A stretch of DNA of 6,981 nucleotides from Streptomyces speibonae (GTDB lineage: Bacteria > Actinomycetota > Actinomycetes > Streptomycetales > Streptomycetaceae): the NCBI GenBank assembly GCA_000715605.1, contig KL568522.1:102005-108985 (forward strand), read 5' to 3'. The position numbers and the translations under genes were made by a program. This document shows, piece by piece, positions 1 to 5,958 of the stretch; within the stretch, counting starts at the first letter, position 1; each line of letters begins with the position of its first letter. A model generated the notes under the pieces. The model was given only the letters and a program-made list of their open reading frames with translations. It had not been told where the DNA came from and did no database searches.

Positions 1-415
1 CGGCACAACCCGAGCCCGGCTCGCGCTTGTTGCAGGCGAAGTCCGTGCCCCGGAAGTACCAGCAGCGGGTGCGCTGGAGCAGATTGCCGCCGATCGTCGC
101 CATCGTGCGCACCTGCGGCGAGGCGCTGGCGAGCAACGCCTGGGAGAGCACCGGCAGCCGCTTGCGGACCACCGGGTGCAGGGCGACGTCGGCCATCCGG
201 GCCATGGCGCCGATGCGCAGCCGCCCGCGCGACTCCTCGATGCCGGCCAGGGGGAGACGGCTGACGTCGACCACCAGGGAGTGGTCCTCGGCGCCGTCCT
301 TCATCAGGTTCAGCAGGTCCGTGCCACCGGCGACGAACGTCGCGTCCGCGTCGCGGGCGACCAGGCGCACGGCCTCGGCCGCGCCCTCCGGGCGGACGTA
401 GGAGAAGTCCCTCAT
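1..415 (-). CDS. FAD-binding subunit of a PaoABC/xanthine dehydrogenase-type molybdenum hydroxylase (3' part missing)
   Basis: This is the first 138 codons of the flavin subunit, which passes electrons between the iron-sulfur subunit and FAD in molybdenum hydroxylases. It begins [16 protein letters not shown], usual for the family. The FAD-binding loop [12 protein letters not shown] is at residues 28-39 and the second conserved motif [15 protein letters not shown] at 107-121. Cysteines at 118, 128 and 137 in the QRTRC...CNKR...GC stretch match the YagS/PaoB branch, where an extra [4Fe-4S] cluster sits in this subunit; the fourth ligand would lie off the edge. The start ATG (415-413) overlaps the stop of the upstream [2Fe-2S] gene as ATGA, and AAGGCGG (429-423 on the minus strand) is a reasonable ribosome site seven bases away, so translation is probably coupled. 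The family is clear; the substrate (aldehyde, purine or other) is not. Nothing looks broken; the gene simply leaves the window. Confidence 0.93.
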   Translation of the reverse strand, partial: MRDFSYVRPEGAAEAVRLVARDADATFVAGGTDLLNLMKDGAEDHSLVVDVSRLPLAGIEESRGRLRIGAMARMADVALHPVVRKRLPVLSQALLASASPQVRTMATIGGNLLQRTRCWYFRGTDFACNKREPGSGCA

Positions 416-1017
416 CGCCGCACCGCCTTGGCGGCGTCGGCGACCGCGTCGACGATGTTCGGGTAACAGCTGCAACGGCACAGGTTGCCGCTCATCCACT
501 CGCGGATCTCGTCCTCCGAACCGGTGTGGCCCTCCTCGATGCAGGCCACCGCCGACATGATCTGCCCCGGCGTGCAGATGCCGCACTGGAAGGCGTCGCG
601 CCGGATGAACGCCTCCTGCACCGGGTGCAGCCGCTCCCCGCGGGCCAGTCCCTCGACGGTGGTGATGGAGCGGCCTTCCTGCATCACGGCCAGCGTCAGG
701 CACGACTTGATGCGCTGCCCGTCGACGAGCACGGTGCAGGCGCCGCACTCACCCCGGTCGCAGCCCTTCTTGGCGCCGGTGAGCCCGGCCCGCTCGCGCA
801 GCGCGTCGAGCAGGGTGACCCGGGCCTCGACTCCCTCCAGGCGGTGCCGTTTTCCGTTGACTTCCAGCGTGAGGTCGGTGACCGGCTCGGGCCGTGCCGC
901 CTGCTGGACCTGATGGGGTGCGGTCGCGGGCCGCGGACTGTCCGGGAGCGGGGCCATCACGGCAGCTGCTGCGGCACCCCCCGATTTCAGGACGTTGCGC
1001 CTGCTGTGCTCGGGCAT
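412..1017 (-). CDS. [2Fe-2S]-binding subunit of a molybdenum hydroxylase, with Tat signal (PaoA/YagT-like)
   Basis: This 201-residue protein is the small iron-sulfur subunit that relays electrons from the molybdenum centre to FAD. A plant-ferredoxin-like domain (about 47-120) carries the first cluster ligands C86, C91, C94 and C106 in CDRGECGAC and the following KSC. The helical second domain carries C145 and C148 (CGIC) and C180 and C182 (CRC), which bind the second cluster. The N-terminus has a twin-arginine motif, SRRNVLK at 5-11, then an Ala-rich stretch and a possible A-T-A cleavage site near 33. This suggests export of the folded complex, as known for E. coli PaoA; most cytoplasmic xanthine dehydrogenase small subunits lack such a leader. 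An extra cysteine, C184, follows the CRC motif. The ATG at 1017 has GAGGAG (1033-1028) ten bases upstream. It is the first gene of an operon running off the left edge, divergent from a LysR regulator. Confidence 0.95.
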   Translation of the reverse strand: MPEHSRRNVLKSGGAAAAAVMAPLPDSPRPATAPHQVQQAARPEPVTDLTLEVNGKRHRLEGVEARVTLLDALRERAGLTGAKKGCDRGECGACTVLVDGQRIKSCLTLAVMQEGRSITTVEGLARGERLHPVQEAFIRRDAFQCGICTPGQIMSAVACIEEGHTGSEDEIREWMSGNLCRCSCYPNIVDAVADAAKAVRR

Positions 1018-1027
1018 GGGCGAGCGA

Positions 1028-1033
1028 CTCCTC
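1028..1033 (-). promoter_or_regulatory. ribosome binding site of the [2Fe-2S] subunit gene
   Basis: On the minus strand GAGGAG ends ten bases before the ATG at 1017. It supports this start, which is also the one that keeps the twin-arginine leader. Confidence 0.6.
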
Positions 1034-1107
1034 GTCTAAGGTTTCGGTGGGATGGGATTGAGCCTGGGCCTCGGCGGGGCATTCGTCCAACGCCAAATCG
1101 GAATGCT

Positions 1108-1130
1108 CATCATGCGCTCGGCGCATGATG
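1108..1130. promoter_or_regulatory. perfect 10-base inverted repeat, candidate operator
   Basis: The arms CATCATGCGC (1108-1117) and GCGCATGATG (1121-1130) are exact reverse complements around a 3-base centre, TCG. The site lies in the 170-base gap between the divergent [2Fe-2S] subunit gene and the LysR gene, about 90 bases before the former's ATG and 57 before the latter's GTG. The position fits a regulator binding site controlling the oxidoreductase operon. It could also form an RNA hairpin if transcribed. Which protein binds is inference. Confidence 0.5.
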
Positions 1131-1139
1131 GTGCCCTGT

Positions 1140-1154
1140 ATGTGCACGACACAT
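1140..1154. promoter_or_regulatory. candidate LysR-type box (T-N11-A dyad)
   Basis: ATGTG (1140-1144) and CACAT (1150-1154) form a dyad with a 5-base centre, and T1141 to A1153 satisfies the T-N11-A spacing typical of LysR-family sites. It sits 34-48 bases before the regulator's GTG start, where autoregulation and divergent activation usually occur. The match to the family pattern is seen; binding is inferred. Confidence 0.45.
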
Positions 1155-1160
1155 GCGTTA

Positions 1161-1172
1161 CCTGCATGCAGG
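1161..1172. promoter_or_regulatory. perfect 12-base palindrome CCTGCATGCAGG flanked by GCGTTAC direct repeats
   Basis: CCTGCATGCAGG is an uninterrupted self-complementary sequence. It lies between two direct copies of GCGTTAC, at 1155-1161 and 1172-1178, 17 bases apart. It is 15 bases before the regulator's GTG and would overlap the core promoter or act as a repressor site. A -10-like TACGGT occurs at 1176-1181, seven bases before the GTG, so a leaderless regulator mRNA is possible; no convincing -35 was found. Confidence 0.4.
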
Positions 1173-1187
1173 CGTTACGGTGGGCCT

Positions 1188-2165
1188 GTGACACTCCTGC
1201 GGAATGTCGACCTCAACCTTCTCGAAGCGCTGGCGGTGCTCCTCGAGGAGAGGCATGTGACGCGCGCCGCCGACCGCTACCACCTGAGCCAGTCGGCCAT
1301 GAGCCGCGTGCTGCAACGCCTCAGGGAGACCTTCGGCGACGAACTCCTGGTGCGCACGCCCAACGGGTACGAGCCGACCCGGCGCGGCCGGCAGATCCAG
1401 TCGGAACTCGCCGTCATCCTGCCGCGCCTGGAGATGCTGCTGCGCGGTGAGGTCTTCGACCCGGCGAAGGCGACCGGCAACCTGCGCATCCACTGCACCG
1501 ACTACGCCACCTCGGTGCTCGGCCCCGGGCTGCTGCCCCGCCTGGTCCGCGAGGCACCGGGCATCTCCTTCAGCGTCTCCCCGCTGACCGACCAGTCCTT
1601 CACCGACGTCGAACAGGGCCGCGCGGACCTGGTCATCGCCGGTGTCATCGCACCGCCCTCGCTGCGCTGGCAGACGCTCTTCGAGGAGGAGTTCGTCTGC
1701 CTCCTGGCGCGGGAACACCCGTGCACCGCGGAGCGGTTGAGCATCGGGGACTTCCTCGCCCATCCGCACGTGGTCATCACCGTCCTCGCCGACAGCCAGA
1801 CCATGGTCGAACGCCGGCTGGACGAGCACGGGCTGCGCCGCCCCACCGGCCTGCGGGTGCCCTACTTCTCCGCCGCGGCCGCCGCCCTCCCCGGCACGGA
1901 GCTCATCGCCGCCCTCCCGCGCCGCGGCGCACTGCCCTACGCCGACCACCCCGACTACCGCATCGCCGAGGCCCCCGAGGAACTTCCGCCCTTCCCCTAC
2001 GGCATGGCCTGGCACCCCCGTGTCGACGACGACCCGGCCCACCGCTGGCTGCGCCAGGCCGTACGCGACGCCACCGAACAGGTAACCGGCCAGCAAGCGG
2101 ACCCCACCTCCGATCCCTCCCGCCCCGCCCCACCCACGGTCACCATCGAGCACGAGCACACCTGA
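1188..2165 (+). CDS. LysR-family transcriptional regulator
   Basis: A 325-residue regulator of about the usual LysR-family length. Residues 7-66 form the winged helix-turn-helix: VDLNLLEALAVLLEERHV, the helix-turn-helix around 24-43 (TRAADRYHLSQSAMSRVLQR), then the wing FGDELLVRTPNGYEPT. The DLNLL start and PNGYEPT wing resemble the NodD-like branch. Residues about 97-295 form the periplasmic-binding-protein-like effector domain (GNLRIHCTDYA, ADLVIAGV, LLAREHP), and the last 25 residues look disordered. The frame is open back to an ATG at 1125, but GTG 1188 places the conserved DLNLL at residue 8, as the family requires, and the upstream codons overlap the palindromes. No good ribosome site is seen; only GGTGGG lies just upstream. 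It is divergent from the molybdenum hydroxylase operon and probably controls it, with an unknown small molecule as co-inducer. That target is inferred from position. Confidence 0.93.
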   Translation: MTLLRNVDLNLLEALAVLLEERHVTRAADRYHLSQSAMSRVLQRLRETFGDELLVRTPNGYEPTRRGRQIQSELAVILPRLEMLLRGEVFDPAKATGNLRIHCTDYATSVLGPGLLPRLVREAPGISFSVSPLTDQSFTDVEQGRADLVIAGVIAPPSLRWQTLFEEEFVCLLAREHPCTAERLSIGDFLAHPHVVITVLADSQTMVERRLDEHGLRRPTGLRVPYFSAAAAALPGTELIAALPRRGALPYADHPDYRIAEAPEELPPFPYGMAWHPRVDDDPAHRWLRQAVRDATEQVTGQQADPTSDPSRPAPPTVTIEHEHT

Positions 2166-2183
2166 ACCGTTCCACCGCCCGGT

Positions 2184-2221
2184 CCGGGAGCCAGGGGGCG
2201 CAGCCCCCAGCACGCTCCCGG
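2184..2221 (+). terminator. strong two-part hairpin after the LysR gene
   Basis: The outer arms CCGGGAGC (2184-2191) and GCTCCCGG (2214-2221) enclose a second stem, GGGGGC (2194-2199) with GCCCCC (2203-2208), around a GCA loop. It starts 18 bases after the LysR stop and has no U-tract, as is common in Streptomyces terminators. It could work on both strands. Confidence 0.7.
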
Positions 2222-2291
2222 CCGACCCGCCCGGCCCTGGAGCACAGCCCTCTGGCGGGGGTGGGGAGGGGGCGAGCACACCTACGCGTGC

Positions 2292-2318
2292 CCGGGCTCG
2301 CGCCCTGCGCGGGCCCGG
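2292..2318. terminator. 12-base-pair hairpin in the convergent gap
   Basis: CCGGGCTCGCGC (2292-2303) pairs with GCGCGGGCCCGG (2307-2318), with one G-T pair, around a 3-base CCT loop. It lies between two convergent genes and may stop transcription from either side. Confidence 0.5.
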
Positions 2319-2325
2319 AGGGGGT

Positions 2326-2344
2326 CTGGGGGCGCGGCCCCCGG
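2326..2344 (-). terminator. GGGGGC-GCG-GCCCCC hairpin, likely terminator of the kinase transcript
   Basis: GGGGGC (2328-2333) and GCCCCC (2337-2342) pair around a GCG loop, extended by a T-G and a C-G pair outside. The core differs from the inner stem at 2194-2208 only in its loop base. It lies about 80 bases beyond the stop of the sensor kinase gene, read on the minus strand. Confidence 0.5.
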
Positions 2345-2363
2345 GGTTGGGACGGAAGGGGCG

Positions 2364-2383
2364 GCGGGGGCGAAGAACCCCGC
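2364..2383 (-). terminator. weak hairpin downstream of the kinase gene
   Basis: GCGGGG (2364-2369) pairs with CCCCGC (2378-2383) around an 8-base loop. It is the hairpin nearest to the kinase stop, about 40 bases away. It may be an accessory terminator or chance in this GC-rich gap. I see no gene in the rest of 2166-2424. Confidence 0.3.
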
Positions 2384-2424
2384 GTGTGCCCAGCCCCCGG
2401 CCCCGACCAGTCGCCCGCCCCCGT

Positions 2425-3654
2425 TCAGCCCCCGGCCGCCGGCAGCGTCACCCGCACCCGCAGACCGCCGGAGGCATTCGCCTCCGCGTCGACCGTGCCG
2501 CGATGCGCCTGCACCACGGACCGCACGATCGCGAGCCCGAGGCCATGGCCGCGGTCACTGGCGATGCGGGGCCTGGCCCGGAAGAAGGGCTCGAAGAGAT
2601 GGTCCACGGTGTCCGGATCCACCCCCGGACCCGTGTTGTCCACCTCCAGCACCACCGCCCCCGCGACCCCCTCGGTGCGTACCCGCACATGCACCCACCC
2701 CTCCGGAACGTTGTGCACGCACGCGTTGTCCAACAGGTTCGCGACGACCCGGCGCATCAGCGCCTCGTTGCCGGCCACCTCGAACCCCGCCCCCCGCCGG
2801 TCCGGCAGGTCCGCGGTGATCTCGCCCCCGGACGCCGGTGCGCCCGCCCGCGCCTCCTCCACCGCCTCCGCGGTCACACCGGCGAGATCGACAGGCTCGG
2901 CGTCGTACCGGACCTGACCCGCGGCGGCCAGTTGCAACAGCTCGTTGACGATCGTGATGTTGCGCTCGTTCGTCTGCACCAGCATCGGAACCAGCTCCGC
3001 GAACTCCTCCCCGTCGGGATCGGCCGCCGCGACCTGGAGGATGGCCCGGTTCGTGGCGAGCGGGGTGAGGAGTTCGTGGGAGGCGTTGGCGGCGAACCGC
3101 TGGTGCGCCTCGAAGGACTCCTGAAGACGGTGCAACGTCGTGTCGAAGGTGTCGGCGAGTTGCCTCAACTCGTCGCGCGGACCGGTGGCGTTGATGCGGT
3201 ACGCCAGATCGCCCTCACCCGCCTTGGCCGCCGCCTTGCCGATGTCCGCGAGGGGAGCGAGCAGCCTGCGCGCCAGGTGCCGGCCCACGCCGAGCCCGAC
3301 GAGCATCACGAGGGTGACGCCGCCGACGGACACGGCGAGCACCGTGTGCCAGACGTCCTCCTTGTCGCGGATGAGCCCCGCGACGTCCACCGCCTCGGAC
3401 TCCCGCGTCGGTTCGCCCGCGACCGGCGGTTCGGGCTGCACCGGCTGCCCTCTGACGGGCCCGTCAGGCGGGGCGGTGGGCAGGGCGTACGGCGCGGTGA
3501 AGTCGTACGTCGGCAGGTACCTGATGCCGACGTAGATGATCGTGACCATCAGGGCCGAGCACAGGGCCAGCGCCCCGCCGAAGCCGAGGAAGAGACGCCC
3601 TTGGATGCTCAGGGTCCGGGGCCTGCCGCCGGGGCGCCGCCGACGGTGGATCAA
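2425..3654 (-). CDS. membrane sensor histidine kinase
   Basis: A 409-residue two-component kinase. Order from the N-terminus: a basic start (HRRRRPGGRPR), TM1 about 21-44, an extracytoplasmic segment about 45-102 rich in proline (APYALPTAPPDGPV and after), TM2 about 103-124, a HAMP linker to about 178, then the dimerisation helix with the phospho-accepting H193 in SHELLTPLA. The ATP-binding domain has the N box NLLDNACVHN (N306, N310), the G1 box DNTGPGV (D339) and the G2 box GHGLGLAIV (369-377). All catalytic boxes are intact. The frame stays open to 3780, but an upstream start would lie deep inside the regulator gene. TTG 3654 overlaps the regulator's stop as TTGA, with GGGGA four bases upstream, and is preferred. 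The sensor segment is too long for the Bce-type intramembrane-sensing kinases. It should phosphorylate the regulator encoded just upstream; its signal is unknown, perhaps at the cell envelope. Confidence 0.92.
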   Translation of the reverse strand: MIHRRRRPGGRPRTLSIQGRLFLGFGGALALCSALMVTIIYVGIRYLPTYDFTAPYALPTAPPDGPVRGQPVQPEPPVAGEPTRESEAVDVAGLIRDKEDVWHTVLAVSVGGVTLVMLVGLGVGRHLARRLLAPLADIGKAAAKAGEGDLAYRINATGPRDELRQLADTFDTTLHRLQESFEAHQRFAANASHELLTPLATNRAILQVAAADPDGEEFAELVPMLVQTNERNITIVNELLQLAAAGQVRYDAEPVDLAGVTAEAVEEARAGAPASGGEITADLPDRRGAGFEVAGNEALMRRVVANLLDNACVHNVPEGWVHVRVRTEGVAGAVVLEVDNTGPGVDPDTVDHLFEPFFRARPRIASDRGHGLGLAIVRSVVQAHRGTVDAEANASGGLRVRVTLPAAGG

Positions 3655-4313
3655 CGGGTCCCCAGGTAGTAACCGGCGCTGATCGCGGTGTGCACCAGCT
3701 GAGGGTGGCCGAGCTTCTTGCGCAGGGTGTGCACGACCAGACGCACCGCGTTGGTGAGCGGGTCGGCGTGGGCGTCCCACGCCTTGTCCAGGAGGTACTC
3801 GACGCTGACCACTCCGCCGTCCGCCCGCATCAGCAGTTCCAGAACCGCCAGTTCCTTGGGGGTGAGGCGGATCGGCGCACCGGAGCGGGTGACGGTCCGG
3901 CGGTGGGTGTCGAAGCGGAGGTCGGCGTAGGTGAGTACGGGAGGGTGGGCCGTCGGACTGCGGCGGTACAACGCCCGGAGCCGGGCGACGAGTTCGGGGA
4001 AGTCGAAGGGCTTCGCCAGATAGTCGTCGGCGCCGAGCCCGAGTCCTTCGACCTTGTCACCGAGGCGGCCCGCCGCGGTGAGCATCAGAATGCGGCAGTC
4101 CAGCCCCATCGAGACCATCCGGCGGCACACCTCGTCACCGTGCACCCCGGGCAGATCACGGTCGAGGACCACCGCGTCGTAGTCGTAGACGGTGACCCGC
4201 TCCAGGGCGGCGTCGCCGTCGTGCACGACATCGACCGCGATCGCCTCCCTGCGCAGCCCGATGTCGAGGATGCGTGCCATGAACTCCTCGTCCTCGACCA
4301 CCAGAACACGCAT
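3651..4313 (-). CDS. OmpR-family response regulator
   Basis: A 220-residue DNA-binding response regulator. The receiver domain (1-115) starts MRVLVVEDEE with acidic residues E7 and D8, the phosphorylation site D51 (VVLDRDLPG), the switch T79 (LMLTAAG) and K101 (LAKPF); all key residues are present. The C-terminal winged helix (about 125-220) contains the typical IRLTPKELAVLELLM, the recognition region TNAVRLVVHTLRKKLG and the final hairpin ISAGYYLGTR. An ATG 39 bases further upstream (4352) is in frame, but the one at 4313 gives the standard receiver start, and AAGGGG lies about nine bases before it. It is the first gene of the regulator-kinase operon, with coupled translation of the kinase (TTGA overlap). 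It is divergent from an ABC transporter cluster across about 200 bases, so it probably controls that cluster and itself; this is inferred from layout. Confidence 0.94.
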   Translation of the reverse strand: MRVLVVEDEEFMARILDIGLRREAIAVDVVHDGDAALERVTVYDYDAVVLDRDLPGVHGDEVCRRMVSMGLDCRILMLTAAGRLGDKVEGLGLGADDYLAKPFDFPELVARLRALYRRSPTAHPPVLTYADLRFDTHRRTVTRSGAPIRLTPKELAVLELLMRADGGVVSVEYLLDKAWDAHADPLTNAVRLVVHTLRKKLGHPQLVHTAISAGYYLGTR

Positions 4314-4409
4314 TGCCCCGCACCCCTTGCCCATTCGAATCTGAGAATTCAATGAGGAAGTCGGCAGCCCCCGCGTCGACTTTCCCTGCCATTGTCCGCT
4401 TGTTCTCGA

Positions 4410-4435
4410 TCACATTTATCACGGGTGAGATGTGA
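4410..4435. promoter_or_regulatory. imperfect dyad TCACAT...ATGTGA in the divergent promoter region
   Basis: TCACAT (4410-4415) and ATGTGA (4430-4435) are reverse complements, as are the inner TCAC (4419-4422) and GTGA (4425-4428) around GG, with a small bulge between the two stems. It lies in an unusually AT-rich patch, about 97 bases before the response regulator ATG and 77 before the permease ATG. It may be an operator for either gene. An 8-base palindrome, ATTCGAAT, also occurs at 4333-4340 near the regulator start. Confidence 0.35.
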
Positions 4436-4463
4436 ACCGTGTATGAGAGGACGGGAAGGGGCG

Positions 4464-4481
4464 GCCGGCGTCAAACGCGGT
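4464..4481. promoter_or_regulatory. element shared by the two permease promoters
   Basis: GCCGGCGTCAAACGCGGT lies 31 bases before the first permease ATG. GCCGGCGT followed by AACGCG recurs at 6703-6716, upstream of the second permease, in the same orientation but with two fewer bases (CA) between the halves. On the other strand the part ACCGCGTTT matches the 19-base repeats at 6671-6727. This is a candidate response-regulator site; function is inferred. Confidence 0.35.
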
Positions 4482-4498
4482 CGACAACAGGTGCTGCC

Positions 4499-4504
4499 TA
4501 ACGT
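4499..4504 (+). promoter_or_regulatory. possible -10 hexamer (TAACGT) for a leaderless permease mRNA
   Basis: TAACGT fits the actinomycete TANNNT pattern and ends seven bases before the permease ATG at 4512, so transcription could begin at or next to the start codon. No Shine-Dalgarno sequence is visible before that ATG, which supports this. TCGACA (4481-4486) resembles a -35 box but is only 12 bases away, so any promoter would be activator-dependent or use another -35. Confidence 0.35.
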
Positions 4505-4511
4505 CGGCGTC

Positions 4512-5957
4512 ATGAATCTCTTCAAACGGGCGTGGTGGCGGCTGACCGGCCACCTCGGGAAGACGCTGATGCTGATCGGCCTCTTCTTCGTCATCTGCAC
4601 CCTGGTGCTGTCCGGCTTCCTGATCCGGTCCGCCGCGGCCCGCGCCGCCGACGATGCCAAGCAGCGCGTCGGCGCGGTGGTGACCATGCAGCTCGACCTC
4701 AACGCGCTGATCAGCTCGGGCAAGGAAGAGGCGTCAAGCGGCCCCGTCGCGGGGCGGCTCGGCGAGAACGCCGACCTGCACCGCTCCCTGGTGGACGAGA
4801 TCTGCACGTCGTCCGTGGTGGCCCAGTGCAACTACACCACCGACTCGGGCGCGTTCCCCACCCGCTCCACCCGGCTGTATCAGCCGGTCCCCCCGCCCGG
4901 GGACGCCCCGGGCGCCGATCTGTTCAGTGCCGACGGGGTGCGCGATCTGAACGCGGTCGGTGAGTTCAAGGCCGGCGACTCCGCACTGATCACCGGCCGC
5001 GGCATCACCGCGGACAGCGCGAGCGACGAGATCGTCGTCGAGGAGCGCCTGGCCAAGGAGAACAAGCTGGAGGTCGGCGACAGGGTCGAGCTGAAGGTGG
5101 GTCAGATCCCCCCGCCCGGCGAGAAGCCCGACGAGACGGAGTACACCTTCGAGGTCGTCGGCATCTACCGGAACAACACCGCCGACACCGGCACCTACGT
5201 GCCGGCCCTGACCCACCCGGCCAACCAGCTCTACCTGACTCCGGACGGCGCGAGCCTCCTCCTCGGCAAGGGCAAGGGAAGCAAGGACGGCAAGGGCGGC
5301 GACGGCGTGGTCAACCAGGCCACCTTCACCCTGAAGGACCCCGCCGACCTGGAACGGCTCCGCAAGGACGCCACCGAGGCCGGGGCGGATCTGGAGATCT
5401 TCCCGCTGTCGGTCAACGACAAGCAGTACAGGACCCTGGTCGGGCCGATCAACGAGACCGCAGGCTTCGCCACCGTCACCGCGTGGCTGGTGGCCGTGGC
5501 GGGCACCGCCATCCTCGCCCTGCTCGTCGCCTCGTCACTGCGCGAACGCCGCAAGGAGCTGGGCATCCTGCTCTCCCTGGGGGAGAAGAAGCCGAGGCTG
5601 CTCGGCCAGCACCTGGTCGAGATCACCGCCTGCTCCGTCGTCGCGATCGGTCTGGCGGGCGCCTGCGGCCCGCTGCTCTCCCAGGCCGTCGGCGACCGGC
5701 TGCTGGCCGGTGAAGTCTCCTCGGCCCAGGAGGAGGCGGCCGGCCGGGGCCCCGAACGGGACCCCTCCGATCCCCTCGGGGGCATGAAGGAAGAGGAGGA
5801 CGTCGACCCCATCGACTCCCTCGCCATCCGGCTCGGTCCCGCCGATATCGGCAAGGTCGGTGCCACCGGCCTCGGCATCGCCGCCCTCGCCACCCTGGTT
5901 CCCGGCAGCCGCATCCTGCGCCTCAACCCCCGTGACCTCCTCACCAAGGGAGACTGA
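4512..5957 (+). CDS. FtsX/MacB-type ABC transporter permease
   Basis: A 481-residue membrane protein of the four-helix FtsX/MacB type: TM1 about 17-39 (LMLIGLFFVICTLVLSGFLI), a large external domain about 45-315, then TM2 about 319-342, TM3 about 367-391 and TM4 about 445-465. The cytoplasmic loop after TM2 has the family's RERRKELGILLSLGEKK, and the protein ends RILRLNPRDLLTKGD, as related permeases do. Unusual points are a C98-C106 pair that could form an external disulfide, a Gly/Lys-rich insert at about 252-265, and an acidic, charged segment at about 400-435 between TM3 and TM4. The frame is open back to 4392, but the ATG at 4512 gives MNLFKRAWWR, which matches the start of the second permease at 6756. 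It is followed by its ATPase one base later. Such systems export peptides, lipoproteins or antibiotics, or transmit force to envelope enzymes; which applies is unknown. Confidence 0.92.
   Translation: MNLFKRAWWRLTGHLGKTLMLIGLFFVICTLVLSGFLIRSAAARAADDAKQRVGAVVTMQLDLNALISSGKEEASSGPVAGRLGENADLHRSLVDEICTSSVVAQCNYTTDSGAFPTRSTRLYQPVPPPGDAPGADLFSADGVRDLNAVGEFKAGDSALITGRGITADSASDEIVVEERLAKENKLEVGDRVELKVGQIPPPGEKPDETEYTFEVVGIYRNNTADTGTYVPALTHPANQLYLTPDGASLLLGKGKGSKDGKGGDGVVNQATFTLKDPADLERLRKDATEAGADLEIFPLSVNDKQYRTLVGPINETAGFATVTAWLVAVAGTAILALLVASSLRERRKELGILLSLGEKKPRLLGQHLVEITACSVVAIGLAGACGPLLSQAVGDRLLAGEVSSAQEEAAGRGPERDPSDPLGGMKEEEDVDPIDSLAIRLGPADIGKVGATGLGIAALATLVPGSRILRLNPRDLLTKGD
5946..5953 (+). 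promoter_or_regulatory. ribosome binding site of the ATPase gene
   Basis: AAGGGAGA lies inside the last codons of the permease, five bases before the ATPase ATG at 5959. It decides that start over an in-frame ATG at 5860 that lies inside the permease. Confidence 0.7.
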
Positions 5958-5958
5958 C

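Noticed and set aside
1158..2279. Long minus-strand open frame (373 codons) opposite the LysR gene
   Set aside because: Gly/Val-rich low-complexity translation without domains; the plus strand encodes an intact LysR regulator here.
1721..2917. Plus-strand open frame of 398 codons spanning the LysR end, the convergent gap and the kinase end
   Set aside because: It crosses several hairpins and two real genes, and its translation is Arg/Pro-rich without any domain.
2347..3669. Long plus-strand open frame (440 codons) opposite the sensor kinase
   Set aside because: It is the mirror of a kinase with all its catalytic boxes; its translation is Arg/Gly/His-rich with no recognisable domain, as expected for an antisense frame at very high GC.
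4416..4420. Sigma70-like promoter with -35 TTGTCC (4392-4397) and a -10 at about 4415-4420
   Set aside because: The 17-base spacing is right, but the TTTATC hexamer matches the -10 consensus at only three of six positions, so it is not strong enough to annotate.
4392..4511. N-terminal extension of the first permease from an upstream ATG at 4392
   Set aside because: It would add 40 Arg/Gly-rich residues, runs through the AT-rich promoter region, and has no equivalent in the paralogous permease, which starts at the matching MN-FKRA position.
2425..5957. BceRS-BceAB-type peptide antibiotic sensing and resistance module
   Set aside because: The kinase has an external segment of about 58 residues and a HAMP domain, and the permease has four rather than ten helices. 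Only the general layout is similar.
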